Shown: positions 31,339 to 41,712 of the stretch, in pieces
Position numbering within the stretch: the first letter of the stretch is position 1
Layout: each line of letters starts with the position of its first letter
DNA from: Amphiura filiformis
Lineage: Eukaryota > Echinodermata > Ophiuroidea > Amphilepidida > Amphiuridae
Reading direction: 5' to 3'
NCBI RefSeq assembly: GCF_039555335.1
Contig: NC_092646.1
Coordinates: forward strand, 21,512,258 to 21,576,257
Length of the DNA stretch: 64,000 nt
Notes under the pieces: model-generated
Told to the model about the DNA's origin: nothing
What the model saw: the letters and a program-made list of their open reading frames with translations, nothing else
Databases searched by the model: none
Translations under genes and position numbers: made by a program

Positions 31339-32794
31339 GGGTTATATAAAGGGTATTATGGGTATATTAAGAGTATAAAACGTTTTCATAACCTTAAAAA
31401 ACATTTTTTGATAATCTACTGCTCAGCAAACAAAAATGTTTTACAGAAAACGTTTAAATCTCGGGTTATATAAAGGGTATAAAAACGTTTTAATAACATC
31501 CCAAAAACATTCTTGAAAACTTGATACAAAACATTCTAAACAGAAAAAAGATGGTGTAGCAGTAATTAAAGACCCAATCAGTGATCCCAGCGCGAGTGTA
31601 AACAAAATTAAAATTGTTTATAAATTGCTTAAATGTGGAGGGTAAAAAGTCATTCAAATTGTCATTTGGTATTTTTTTTTTTTTTTATTTGGCAAAAAAT
31701 AAGGAAAACAGCAGTATTGACGAAGTTGAAACCCCATTTAAATACATGTAGCTAATTTATATACTGTCAGTATATAAATTAAAGATTCATGTCTTATTTT
31801 GTCTTAAATACACGGCTTTCGGCTGTACCACTAGCATGCTATGTTAGCACATCTATGACAATGACAAAGGTACCAAAATCTAAATTTTGATCATTACGTT
31901 TCACTACCTGGAGAGAATTGATCAAGAATTCCCTCCTGAGGTTCGTATCTGTTAATGAGTTGACCAGATCACAAGGATGTCATTATAGCTAGAGGCAGTA
32001 TATAACACAAATGGGTCAATGAGTTACATAAAAATAACCTTGTGTTGTATTTGGTTCCCAGGAAGCGAGTTTTGCCTCAGGCAATTTGTGGTTAAATGTT
32101 GATTTTATTAGATCACAGATAGCTGATGGTAAATATACTGGCATGGTGCTCCTAGACCTGCAAAAGGCATTCGATACAGTGGACTATGATATACTTTGTA
32201 ACAAATTGCAGGCTATGGGTATTCACATTGACTCTGTTATATGGTTCAAATCATACTTATCTGATAGACAACAGATTGTTAGTGTAAATCAAGTTGAATC
32301 CATGACCCATGAATATATCATGCGGCGTGCCACAGGGTAGTATATTAGGCCCACTGGTATTATTTTGTTATGTAAATGATATGCCATCAAGCGTTAACTG
32401 TAATCTTTTGTTGTTTTATGCTGACGACAGTGCGCTATTCACATCCCATAAAGACCCTAAAGTAATTTCCGATACTTTAAATAGAGAACCGTATTTAACC
32501 GTAGAACTACGAAGGGGGGGGGGGTTGTACTAACCCCCTTAAGATTGTTTATCCGTCATCAAAAGCGCACGCGTTTTAACGCCCAAATGACCAAAGCTGA
32601 TTGTAGATCCATCCTTTGCGCTCATTTTAGTGATAAAATGTTTACCCCAGCTCCTTACTATTATTATTTTCATTTCGCTCTTGAGAAATGATTCCAAGAC
32701 CTACTGACTTTTCACTTGTTAGTAAGGTGAAAATAGTCATTTGCTTTTATATTTAGGAGAAAAATCGGTGAAAATCGCATTTTTATAGAATTTT
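31339..32794. repeat. 1.46-kb direct duplication, copy 2
   Basis: Second copy of the block at 29411-30866, containing the same partial transposons and the same RT fragment. Its right boundary runs on into the full AACTACGAAGGGG-end element, whereas copy 1 is cut there. Confidence 0.9.
32063..32503 (+). mobile_element. Non-LTR retrotransposon RT fragment, copy 2
   Basis: The same RT core as at 30130-30573, but the frame is split by a small insertion just before the CGVPQGSILGPL motif. The motif-A half and the YADD half therefore lie in different frames. Otherwise it is nearly identical to copy 1. Confidence 0.8.
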
Positions 32795-33044
32795 TAGCCG
32801 AAATCGATTTTGCCTATAATTTTATACATAGCCAGAATTTCCCAAATGTGCATGGGCGCCCTCACATTATGACATCGTAGCGATATTATGTGGGAAATGT
32901 TTGTACTTATTTTGGTATCACTGGATAGAGGAGCTATAGCTATACATCAGCCTATAGCCATAATACATCAGTACCAAACATAATGGTATATGGCGTTTAT
33001 AATTAAAAATTAAGGGGTTCGCAACAACCCCCTCTTCGTAGTTC
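32504..33044. mobile_element. AACTACGAAGGGG-end TIR element inserted in the LINE
   Basis: The left end GAACTACGAAGGGGG leads into TTGTACTAACCCCCTTAA. The right end carries the complement (TTAAGGGGTTCGC, then CTTCGTAGTTC). The pair is about 40 bp with some mismatches. The element interrupts the RT frame after LTVELRRGG. A truncated copy ends the first duplicated block at 30574-30866. It has no coding capacity. Confidence 0.75.
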
Positions 33045-33129
33045 ATTTTACAAAATTCGGCTCAGTAGTTCTAGGGTTATTTTTGTTATTAAAACGTTTT
33101 AATCAAACCATAAAGTTTTAAAAGATGTC

Positions 33130-34621
33130 TGTGTTTGCTGGGATGTATCAAGCCCTTAAAGATTCGACATTCTTCAAATATGAATTCCTCTTCGAAATCG
33201 CAATTAAAGCCATATTATAACATTTCTTAAAAAATAGATTAGTATTTATTTTCCATAAAATGTTAGCTTTTACTGTCAGATATGCCCCTTTTAATTTTGA
33301 GCCGAACAACGGAACAAGTGAGGTAAAGCATTAAAGAAAATTGGAATTTACTACTAGCGCCAATGCATGTTACTCCTACGGTTGTAATACAGTACGATCC
33401 TCTGGCGTGCGTGTATGTCCCGCACGCCGTGTACGATGTGTTATGAACAACACATACGCGTTCGACTAATATTTCTATCGTAATAATAAAACGACGGTTC
33501 CGGCGGTTTATTCAAAATCACGGATTTTGACAAAACTACAGCACCTAAAGTCTTGATTTTTGCAGAGAATCTTTGTTTACTAAAGTACATTACAATCGTG
33601 TAAAAACCGGAATTAAAACATTTTTTGAGGGCGTTCTTCTCAGCAAATGTTATAATATGGCTTTAAAGATTATCAGCTTGCATTTCCCTAGCAGAATAAA
33701 ATTCCACATTAGCACAAGAAGTACCACAACAATTGGGATTATCAGGAAGTTATATATTTGACCAGTGCCACTGGAATTTGTTGAGCTGCATCCAAGATGT
33801 TTGAGTGTTGCTAAAGTTTAGGCCAAACAAATAAATTGTTTGGTTGTACTACAACTGGTCCAAAAAGGTCGGTCGGTCGGATTTCTTTTTTTATTTATAT
33901 GGCCTTGTGGAAGCAAAAGAGGCAAAGCAAGTTAAAGACAACGTTTAAGGTTGTTACATGGTGTTTAGGTTTATTAAACACTTATGCAGTTGTACAGCTA
34001 GGCTGTCGATTTCCGTTTAATGGTCTAAACGGTTTAAACGGTAAAAAATCGGTCGTTTAAACGTAAAAAAACAGCTCTATGTTCTCTCAATTCAATGCTC
34101 ATCAATAAAAGTAAAAGTAATCAAAATGTACAACTTTATCCAACTTAGAATACAAATAAATTTTCTTTTAGTAGCAGTATTTCTCCGGTTTCCAACCTTG
34201 AATAACAAGTAATTTAGGGCCTACAACTTCTTCTTTTGTCAATTTTTGTAAAAAAAATAATGGGTCGGCCTCAAAAATCGGTTCGGTCGGTGGAGTACAA
34301 CCAAACAACCTTTTTTTGGCCTTATGGGATTACCACTTTTCATTTTTGACTATAAATTGAGCTTTATCCTCCTAGACGTCACGCTGGATGTTATTTAAAT
34401 AGCATTACTATTATACAAGTCATGGCTGTTCATCTTGAATTTACAGTACATAATGTTGCGCCTTTCACATATATTTTGAACTTTCAATGCAATTGCTTTA
34501 ATTTAAACATTTTTAAAAAACGTTTTTAAACATTTCTGTGCTTACTGGGTAGTCAGTTCTGGCAATTTTCATGATTGTATTCACGTTGACGCCTATAATG
34601 TATAATTTGAATTCCATCGCT
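33130..34621 (-). other. 3' flank of HNMT-like D with transposon insertions
   Basis: Pieces here match the 3' flank of gene C: 33140-33310 with 19185-19245 and 20160-20285 (GGGATGTATCAAGCCCTTA; GTTAGCTTTTACTGTCAGAT), and 33690-33790 with the sequence around 19270-20140. So C and D were duplicated together with about 1.5 kb of downstream DNA. A block at 33410-33640 (CGGTTTATTCAAAATCACGG) looks like a further repeat. No gene was recognised. Confidence 0.55.
33819..34323. mobile_element. AGGCCAAACAA-end TIR element
   Basis: TAGGCCAAACAAATAAATTG then TTTGGTTGTACTAC at the left is matched in inverted order at the right (GTACAACCAAACAACC, TTTTTTTGGCCTTA). Both sides carry GGTCGGTCGG or CGGTCGGTGG blocks inside the ends. 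About 505 bp, no coding capacity. Confidence 0.7.
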
Positions 34622-34627
34622 TTTATT
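34622..34627 (-). terminator. Poly(A) signal of HNMT-like D
   Basis: AATAAA on the minus strand about 20 nt after the stop codon at 34647, in the context GCTAATAAAAGC shared with B and C. Confidence 0.55.
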
Positions 34628-34646
34628 AGCAATGTGTGGTAGTGCT

Positions 34647-37600
34647 TCATGTAGGTTTGGTAATGAAGAAGCATACGTGTTCTAATTGGAAAAACCAATC
34701 ATCACCACGCTGAACAGAACAATCTTTGATACATGCCAATACTTGTTGAAAAAGATCCTTTGGTGCATCTCTGAATCTGAGTGTATGAGTCAGAAAATCA
34801 AGCGCTAGATTGCCCTCTTCACTTTCTTTCTCATCAAAACACCGAGTAATCATGCGATGACACTTGTAAGTATCTATGTGATACGGGATTTGTAATTGAC
34901 GTAATGCATCGTGTACGTCGGCCGAGTCCCGATAATGGGGTGATGACGATGCGGTGTTTGGTGACTCATCCTGTGATGAAGTCTCAGATCCAAGATAGGG
35001 GAATGTTCTGCATACCTTTCCCGTACCAGCGTAGTCTGCAAAAAGAAGAAAAGGTGATTATGAAGAAGAAGAAGATTGGACAATTCCACAATTTATACTT
35101 GTATGACTTTGGTATGACCTTGGCCATTTCCGGCACCCGATGGCGATATCCACCAAGTACACCACAATTCGCCATACTGCATTTTAGAAACGCTGGCTGT
35201 TAGAATAAGAAAAATTTTAATTGTAATTATTGCACAGGTCACGGCGACCCTGTGACCTTTCCGGAAAAAGCCGAGTGGTAGGTTTTTCAAATAAATATTT
35301 TCTGTGTAAAAACTGCACCATCAGATAGGTAATGGAATATATGAATATTAACTGTACATCTATCACAACAATTTTTGATAACAACTTGCGTCACAATTGA
35401 TCTAGTATAGAAGGTAGAGAATTTATTTCAATCTTATATACGCCTTTTTTTTTTTTTGGAATTAGGTGAAAATTAATTCTGTAAAAACTGTAATTTTTTA
35501 ATGTAATTTTCACATAGACCCGACAAAAGATTACCGTTTTGTTGTTATGATAATCTAATCTTTTGATTTCGTAAATAAAATTAGGGGTCTAATGTGGATT
35601 TAGGATGCAAACTGGAACAATCCAATGCCTTGTCAAAAGCATTTGCCTCAAAATGGAGTTCGGAGCAGTTCGTAATACAACTTCCGCCACTGCGGGAAAC
35701 CACATGCACAGCAGAGCACGTGGCCGATATCAAAATCGATTTTATGTATTGTGTATATAGGCCTATTCATAGGACCCTCCCTCTTATTAATTGTCTCTAT
35801 GCGCTTGAGAATTCAACAATATAAATAATGGTAGCTTTATTATAATACACATTAATGTTTTATGCAGATGAAATTCCAAAATATGATGTAGTAATGAAGT
35901 TGCGATTTATTAATATTATGTTTAAATTTTCACGATGACACTATCAAGTCCTTCGTGGTCGAGCGGTCTAAGGCGCTGGTCATATGCATGGTATACGTGA
36001 TAGCGGCGCAATGCAGCGTGGGTTCGAGCCCCGCCTCAGCCTAATTAAATTTCCTTCTTTTTTTAAATTTTCATATTTAATATGTTAGGGAAATGTGGCT
36101 GGGAGAATGTATGTATGGCGAAGAGTGGTGTGTCCACCAAGTTTCATGACAATCTAATTAACTATACATGGATGACCTTGATATGACCTTGACCATTTTT
36201 TGGCACTCGATAGTGATAACATCCACTAAGTTTGATGACAATCCAACAATCTATACTCTGATGACCTTGACATGACTTTGACCATTTCCAGCATTCGATG
36301 GTGATCCCATCCACCAAGTTTGATGGCAATCCAACAATCTTTACTCTGATGACCTTGACATGACCATGACCATTTTTGGCATTCGATGGTGATCCCATGT
36401 ACCAAGTTTGGTGGCAATCCAACAATCTATACTCGGATGACCCTGACATGACCTTGACCATTATTGGCACTCGATGGTGATCTCATCCACCAAGTTTGAT
36501 GATAATCCAACAAACTATACTTGGATGACCTTGGGGCCCGCGACCTCGACTTTTGGGGCCAGGAAATTTCTGGGGGTCATAAGGAGAATATCTATGCCCT
36601 GTTACACAGGCATAGATAAGAAGAAGGAGGAGGAGCAGGAGGAGTTAAACTAGACGATTTGCATTGGGCAATTCGATAATGAAAGCGTGTATACATTGAT
36701 CAACACTTTTTCAAAAAAGTAATTGAATAATGATCATGATAATAATCTTCGGAGTTTATTAAAATGAAATAATCATTGGCGACGTACTCTGTTTAATCAT
36801 TGTCAGGTTTTCTGTGATATCTTTATATAAATCACACATTTAAAAACAAATATCAATCAAATTGGGTGACTCTGACTGAGCACGATGTTCGTCCCATATC
36901 GCACATCGGGATCAATATCAAACGTTTGCTGAGAGACCAAATTTAGTCAATCTTCTGGGGTTTAAGTTGAACAACTCACCTGCGGAAATTGTTATCAACA
37001 GAATTCCACCCGGCGCTAGCATATCATAAAGACTTTGTAGTGCTTCCTGCAGGTTTTGGACATAGTACATGGAATTACATGCACTTATGAAGTGGTACTT
37101 AAGACTGTTTTCTTGTTGAAGTTTTACAAACTCTTCGAATGTACGATTTTGCCAATCGAATGTCAAATTCGTCGCCTTTTCTTTGATATTGTGCTGGTAC
37201 TGTGTGAGTAAGTTTACACAGGGCTCTACGACGCAGGTATGAATCTTTGGAAACTTGAGAAGTAGCTTATTCAGGAACACGAGTTCAATTTTACCTGTAG
37301 AAAAAACACATATTTATATGCTGCTTGTTATTTCGTCTATTTTTGTATTTTTTGTCAAGATTTATAGTAAAACATGTACCGTTATAAGTTTGACTGCCAG
37401 TCGAATCTGGATTCGTCTCTTTGATAATTTCTCCTGATCAGCAAGATGAAATGAGCGAAAGTCACTGAGATAACGGCGGTCGTTATGCGCAACTCCAACG
37501 TTGGTTTGCACTCCCTACCTAACCCTCTCTTTCTCCCCGCGGCATGACCTTGCCTTTCTCCCGCAAGCAACTCTTGCTGACCAGAAATGATTTCAAGCAT

Positions 37601-39149
37601 ATCAAGTGGCGGACACTTGAGTTTTCAATTCTATAGGGAAAGCTTAAAGGCCCATTCAGTGATTTGCTCATCCAGACGATCGTAAAAATCATCAAAATTC
37701 AGATTTTGGTACCTTTGTCATTGTCATAGATGTGCTAACATAGCCTGCTAGTGGTTCAGCCGAAAGCCGTGTAATTAAGACAAAATAAGACATTTTACAC
37801 GAATCTGTAATTTAGATACTGACAGTATCTAAATTAGCTACATGTATTTGAATAGAGCTTCAACTTCGTCACTACTGCTGTTTCTTCGTTTTTGTGCCAA
37901 ATTTGTTATTTCCAAAATGTGACCCGGCAGCACAAATGAGCCGTAAATTCCCTAAATTGTATTCTGAGTTGCGATGTAAAATGTGTACGAAGGTCGTATT
38001 CATCGGTAACTTAAGCTAGCCCGACATCCGTCTCATATTGATAGTCAAAAACTAATCAATAATCATATTGTTGAAGTGGATAATAAGCTTCTACCTTAGA
38101 TGGCTATAGAACTTTTAATAGCTCTGGTCTTTGTTTGCTTTTGCTAAATCCTGTTCAAGTGGTGGGTTACCAGGCATTGTATTTTGTACAGGTATTCATA
38201 ACTAACAACAGAGAACTTTCTTAAACCGCGTTGACTTAGGGATGATTTGAAATGACTGTTTGATATTTATTGCCAGCAATGTGGAAAAAGAGACACATGT
38301 AAAAACGTAAAAAGCTATAATTTTGTTGACGGAGCAGAGTTTAACAAACCATAACCCCGCTTCTGGATATCGTTTGAAGTCAAATGATATACCATTTTTA
38401 AGTTTATGATGTTTATTTTTAAATATGAAATAAAACAAAATTGACCGGGAGAAATTTACGGCTCATTCGCCGTGGACGGTCACAAATACCAAATGACAAT
38501 TTGAATGACTTATCCTTCACTTTTAAGCAATTTATAAACAATTTTTATTTTTTTACACTTGCGTTGGGATCACTGAATGGGTCTTTAATTGTCCGACATA
38601 ATTCAACAATAGGATAGGGCCTGGGATTTTGAAAGACAACTCATAGCTGAATTATCGCTGAGCTATAGCGATTAGTTTTTAGCCAATGAGATATACCAAT
38701 ACCAATCTCGCACCGGGGGGGCATTTATAGACCGGCTCGTTTACTGCTTATACAAAATAATTATTTACCGGGTGTGGACAATGTGCTCCAATACTACATT
38801 ATGAAGTAGAAGAGGCCTTAAGTTCAGCGCTTTGAACACTCCGAGATCTGTGATAAGGCGCTATATAAATACCGAATTTTATTTAATATATTTTTTACTT
38901 TATTACACATTTTCACTTACCTTTCCCACTTCCTACTCCTAAAACACGAAGCGGTTTATCATCGCTTCCGTCACCTATATTTGCGACCAGTTTCTCCACG
39001 ACGTGCCCACAAAATGAAGCATCTGCCCATTTTTGCACAGCTTCAACATAGTTACCTGTGCTCCTCCCGTAATTGAACGCTTTTGTGTAGTACGCTTGAT
39101 CATTAAAAATTGGAATGAGCATTACTGATTTATTATCCGATTCGACCAT
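34647..39149 (-). CDS. HNMT-like: HNMT-like methyltransferase D, three exons, intact
   Basis: Exons: 39149-38921, 37294-36980 and 35035-34647, 310 aa, all splice sites canonical, both introns phase 1. It starts MVESDNKSVM, one residue longer than B and C. SAM motif I reads GVGSGKG and the first exon-2 residues are GKIEL, where every paralog with this junction has GEIEL, GEVEL or GELEL: the acidic residue after the glycine loop is Lys. VVEPC, MYYVQNLQE, LAPGG, CFDEKESEEGN and the tail FFQLEHVCFFITKPT are kept. Intron 2 holds a tRNA-like sequence and the 90-bp TGACCTTGA minisatellite; intron 1 holds a nested pair of transposons and a scrap of the RTE LINE also found in B and C. It is probably a working or only slightly altered SAM-dependent methyltransferase; the substrate is unknown. 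Confidence 0.83.
35948..36042 (+). tRNA. tRNA-Leu-like sequence, probably pseudogene or SINE head
   Basis: GTGGTCGAGCGGTCTAAGGC is a good Leu/Ser-type A box region and GGGTTCGAGCCCC a good B box, with T residues following. The ends do not pair into an acceptor stem and an insertion disrupts the anticodon arm. It lies in intron 2 of gene D. A functional tRNA is unlikely. Confidence 0.45.
36125..36560. repeat. ~90-bp minisatellite with TGACCTTGA motifs, intron 2 of D
   Basis: About five units of the same sequence as the array in intron 2 of B, each with GATGACCTTGACATGACC and CCACCAAGTTTGATGGCAAT. Five exact TGACCTTGA sites are present. The end of both arrays is the same (GGCCCGCGACC... then GGAAATTTCT), so the arrays were duplicated with the gene. 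A single decayed unit sits at 35097-35158. Confidence 0.85.
37648..38584. mobile_element. TTAA element, CATTCAGTGAT-end family, with nested insertion
   Basis: The ends AGGCCCATTCAGTGAT and ATCACTGAATGGGTCT are inverted, and TTAA flanks both (37644-37647, 38585-38588). A complete TGTGACC-end element (37918-38484) is inserted inside, so about 370 bp belong to the outer element. Partial copies lie at 29644 and about 31565. It is in intron 1 of gene D. Confidence 0.85.
37918..38484. mobile_element. TGTGACC-end TIR element, copy 3
   Basis: TGTGACCCGGCAGC at the left, GACGGTCACA at the right, body colinear with 12448-13041. It splits the outer element at a place reading ACCAAATGACAA in the uninterrupted copies. 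It must be younger than its host element. Confidence 0.85.
38790..38885 (+). mobile_element. RTE remnant joined to an L2-like SINE/LINE tail
   Basis: ACTACATTATGAAGTAGAAG then AGGCCTTAAGT matches the RTE pieces at 17485 and 23222. It runs into GCGCTTTGAACACTCCGAGA and GGCGCTATATAAATACCG, the kind of 3' tail used by L2-clade LINEs and their SINEs, also seen at the end of the SINE at 56353. Just upstream of the exon-1 donor of gene D. Confidence 0.55.
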
Positions 39150-39333
39150 GCTGATAGTGGCACTCTTATCCGAATCTATGCTGTTTTTTATGTCAGAAAA
39201 GACCAGACATGAGAAGACCAGACACCTTATTGTATCGCCTGTGCCGTCTTCAAAATGGAGGTTTCCGAAAGTATGACTGTAATATTATTATACACAGCGT
39301 TATTGAACCATAATCAACGACCAGGGCGTGTGG
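39150..39333 (-). promoter_or_regulatory. Conserved upstream region of HNMT-like D
   Basis: It matches the upstream regions of B and C (GAATCTATGCTGTTTTTTAT with C; CTTCAAAATGGAGG, the YY1-like box at 39251-39260; ACACAGCGTTATTGAACCAT with C). The homology is split by the hairpin element at 39334 and resumes at about 39752-39800 (GTTCAAGTACACTGAACTGC). Confidence 0.5.
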
Positions 39334-39499
39334 AATGAAAGACAGAGATAAAAAGACTAATTCGCGTCTAAAATTCTGACAACTAGACAGAAAATGCCGT
39401 ACTGGGCAGGTCGGCAACAAATCACGGCGTGCATTTGCCTTAACGTCACACGCGATATAGTCTCTTTTTTTCTTCTTTTTTTTATCTCTGTCTTTCATT
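39334..39499. mobile_element. Short hairpin MITE upstream of D
   Basis: AATGAAAGACAGAGATAAAA at the left is matched by TTTTATCTCTGTCTTTCATT at the right. The 166-bp element interrupts the otherwise conserved upstream region of gene D. Confidence 0.7.
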
Positions 39500-39889
39500 A
39501 ACTCTCTTCACGCGGGTGTCGACTGCAGACGACATGTTTAAAAAAAAAAATTTAATTCAAAAATTTCAGAAATGTAAATTTTCATGACCATATTTGGAAT
39601 CAGCATGAAAAATGCATTAAAATGAGTACAAACAAGCCTAGTATTGGTTCAGTAGTTCTTAAGATAGCTCTTGATATTTTGAGAAAATATTTCAAAACTT
39701 GAACTTTTTCCGTTAATAAATGCATGGCTAGCATGCAGAGCATTAATAAAGACCGTCCTGAGTTCAAGTCCGGGGTTCAAGTACACTGAACTGCGTTATA
39801 AAAAAACAAGAAATCTCTTCAAGGGATATGGCTCGCATAATCCCTATAAGCTGAATCTCGGGAATGATAATAAACAAGAAATCCCTTAA
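39500..39889. other. AT-rich non-coding stretch
   Basis: No gene. 39752-39890 contains the far part of the A-D upstream homology and a repeat reading AAACAAGAAATCCCTTAA, which recurs at 40843. Confidence 0.45.
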
Positions 39890-40774
39890 AGGTCAGGTTT
39901 ATTGCAAAAACAAGTTTATCTCTATTCGAAGAGAATAATTATTACATTACAAGTTGACACTCGTTGCAATTTTTTAATGCGTATTTCTCCTGAAAAAGGA
40001 AAAATTGTGTGAAAAAAAGTTCAGCCTCGTACGTGTTCTTCCCCCGTTTGAAGCGTACGTGTTCTTCTCCCGTTTGGCTGATGACGTAGGTAAATGAAGC
40101 GGACACTATATCATGCTCTCATTTACTTGTGTGACAAGTTTGACATTAGCAACAATAAGTTGTACTATTATTTGCCATAACAACGCTGCATAACAATATG
40201 CAGACTATTGTTATCATTTCGGAAACAAAGCTCACACAGTATTGTTTCCTTGCGTTTGCTTTGTTATATTTCATCCAACTGATATCGCACATGGAAATCA
40301 GATACATGAGTTTGTGGACGTTTATATGCTAGTCTCAGATGATCACGATGAAATTCTAAGCTCAAATTATGTATTTATTTTTTAGACCTAATATTTCTCA
40401 TGATATTGATATACATATGAATAGTAATATCACAATATTTACTAATATATAAAAAAGAAGCGGCTGATTTTATCCATATGTTTAAAAACCATTAAATTTG
40501 TAATACTTAATTTAGAGGGTTTTTTTCTGTGAACAACAACAGTCCATTGAGAGCGTTTATAGTCCCTTTTCTCAAAGCGGGCACATCTCATTTCATGACT
40601 TCACCATTTTTCTATGCCAAATCTGTCTCATTCGAAGGAACTCACCGCTTAAGTTGGTTTTTGCGGAATATCAATTTTAAACGTCTTATTTTCTCAAAAA
40701 AGGAGTCATTTTCATTGTCCTTATAATATTAGCTTGCCAATGATATGATGTTGTTTTTGCAATAGACCTGCCCT
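39890..40774. mobile_element. TTAA-flanked element, AGGTCAGG end, 885 bp
   Basis: The left end AGGTCAGGTTTATTGCAAAA and right end TTTTGCAATAGACCTGCCCT are inverted, with TTAA outside each (39886-39889, 40775-40778). The flanks ACAAGAAATCCC and AGGGATATATGGC are found joined through one TTAA at about 40846-40875, a paralogous empty site. The core has no recognised transposase; the longest frame (40529-40726) has no family resemblance. Confidence 0.85.
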
Positions 40775-41029
40775 TTAAAGGGATATATGGCTCGCATCCT
40801 GTTATAATCCAGCTGAATCTCTTTCTCCGGTGGGAATGATAAAAACAAGAAATCCCTTAAAGGGATATGGCACGCATCCTGTTATAATGAATCTTGCCCA
40901 TCTATATTGCACATGAATTAACTTCACTCAAAATAATGTGTAATCTTATAGGACACACATGGGCCGAGTTCCTGTTAGGTTTTGAAGAAGTCTCAGCTCT
41001 AAGGGAGTTCAGAAATAATGTGGTGGGCT

Positions 41030-41190
41030 GGAATTTTTTTTTCCATTTTAAATTGTTTTACCCCCCCCCCCCCTTCGTGAATCAAAACTTTTTGACCCCC
41101 CCTCTTAATGGACCTAAAACTGTTTTGACCCGACCCCTGATACTAGGTACAAAAATATTTTGACCCCCCCACCCATTGTAATGCACCACA
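41030..41190. repeat. C-rich repeat related to the G-rich TIR elements
   Basis: Units of TTTTTGACCCCCC-type, about four in number, are bracketed by GTGGTGGGC and GCACCACATC. The pattern is the complement of the core of the element at 2135-2598. It is probably a decayed relative. Confidence 0.5.
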
Positions 41191-41335
41191 TCAAAGGACA
41201 GAGGAAACATATTAATGATACTAAAACTTGTATTCATGTGCAATGTAATTGTACCCGTGTCATTAATATAAAAGAACTGACATTGTGGACACGTTTTATC
41301 ATTTTGTAAAGCATATATTTATCATAAATTATTTT

Positions 41336-41712
41336 GAACTACAATCTAGGCAACTGGACTTACGTTTTTGAGTGGGAAATTTTCACGTTCTATCCTGAAC
41401 GCATCATCAGCCCGACTGATCTTCTGGCGGTAAAAGTTCATTGACCTGTGAAGCGGATGTTGTAGTATCACAGGTCACCTTTGAGTTCAACCTGAGAGGG
41501 ATCTTCCTAATCGCTGAACTGTAGGCCCCGGCCAAGTTGTGACGTAGGCCGCCTCCCCTGTTCAGTGAAGGCTCCTCCCGTTTCACGTAAATTGCTTCTT
41601 TGACTCCTCTCTCGTACCATCTGCTTTCTCTGTCCATGAAAATGCTTTCTCTGTCCGTGAAAATTTCCCACTCAAAAACGTAAGTCCAGTTGCCTAGATT
41701 GTAGTTCAAAGT
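41336..41712 (-). mobile_element. Penelope-like element, C-terminal fragment between inverted repeats
   Basis: The minus-strand frame reads TDRESRWYERGVKEAIYVKR then EEPSLNRGGGLRHNL. That is the segment found after the GIY-YIG endonuclease in Penelope-like retroelements (RxxKEAIxI...P.LNRD.G). About 55 bp at each end are perfect inverted repeats (GAACTACAATCTAGGCAACT and its complement), as found for Penelope terminal repeats. Only the very end of the element is present. Confidence 0.6.

Noticed and set aside
36162-36470. Repeated IDCWIVIKL-type peptide on the minus strand
   Set aside because: It is the translation of the 90-bp minisatellite in intron 2 of D, not a repeat protein.
15262-36560. 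CRISPR-like reading of the 90-bp repeats
   Set aside because: Units are tandem without unique spacers and the context is an animal intron.
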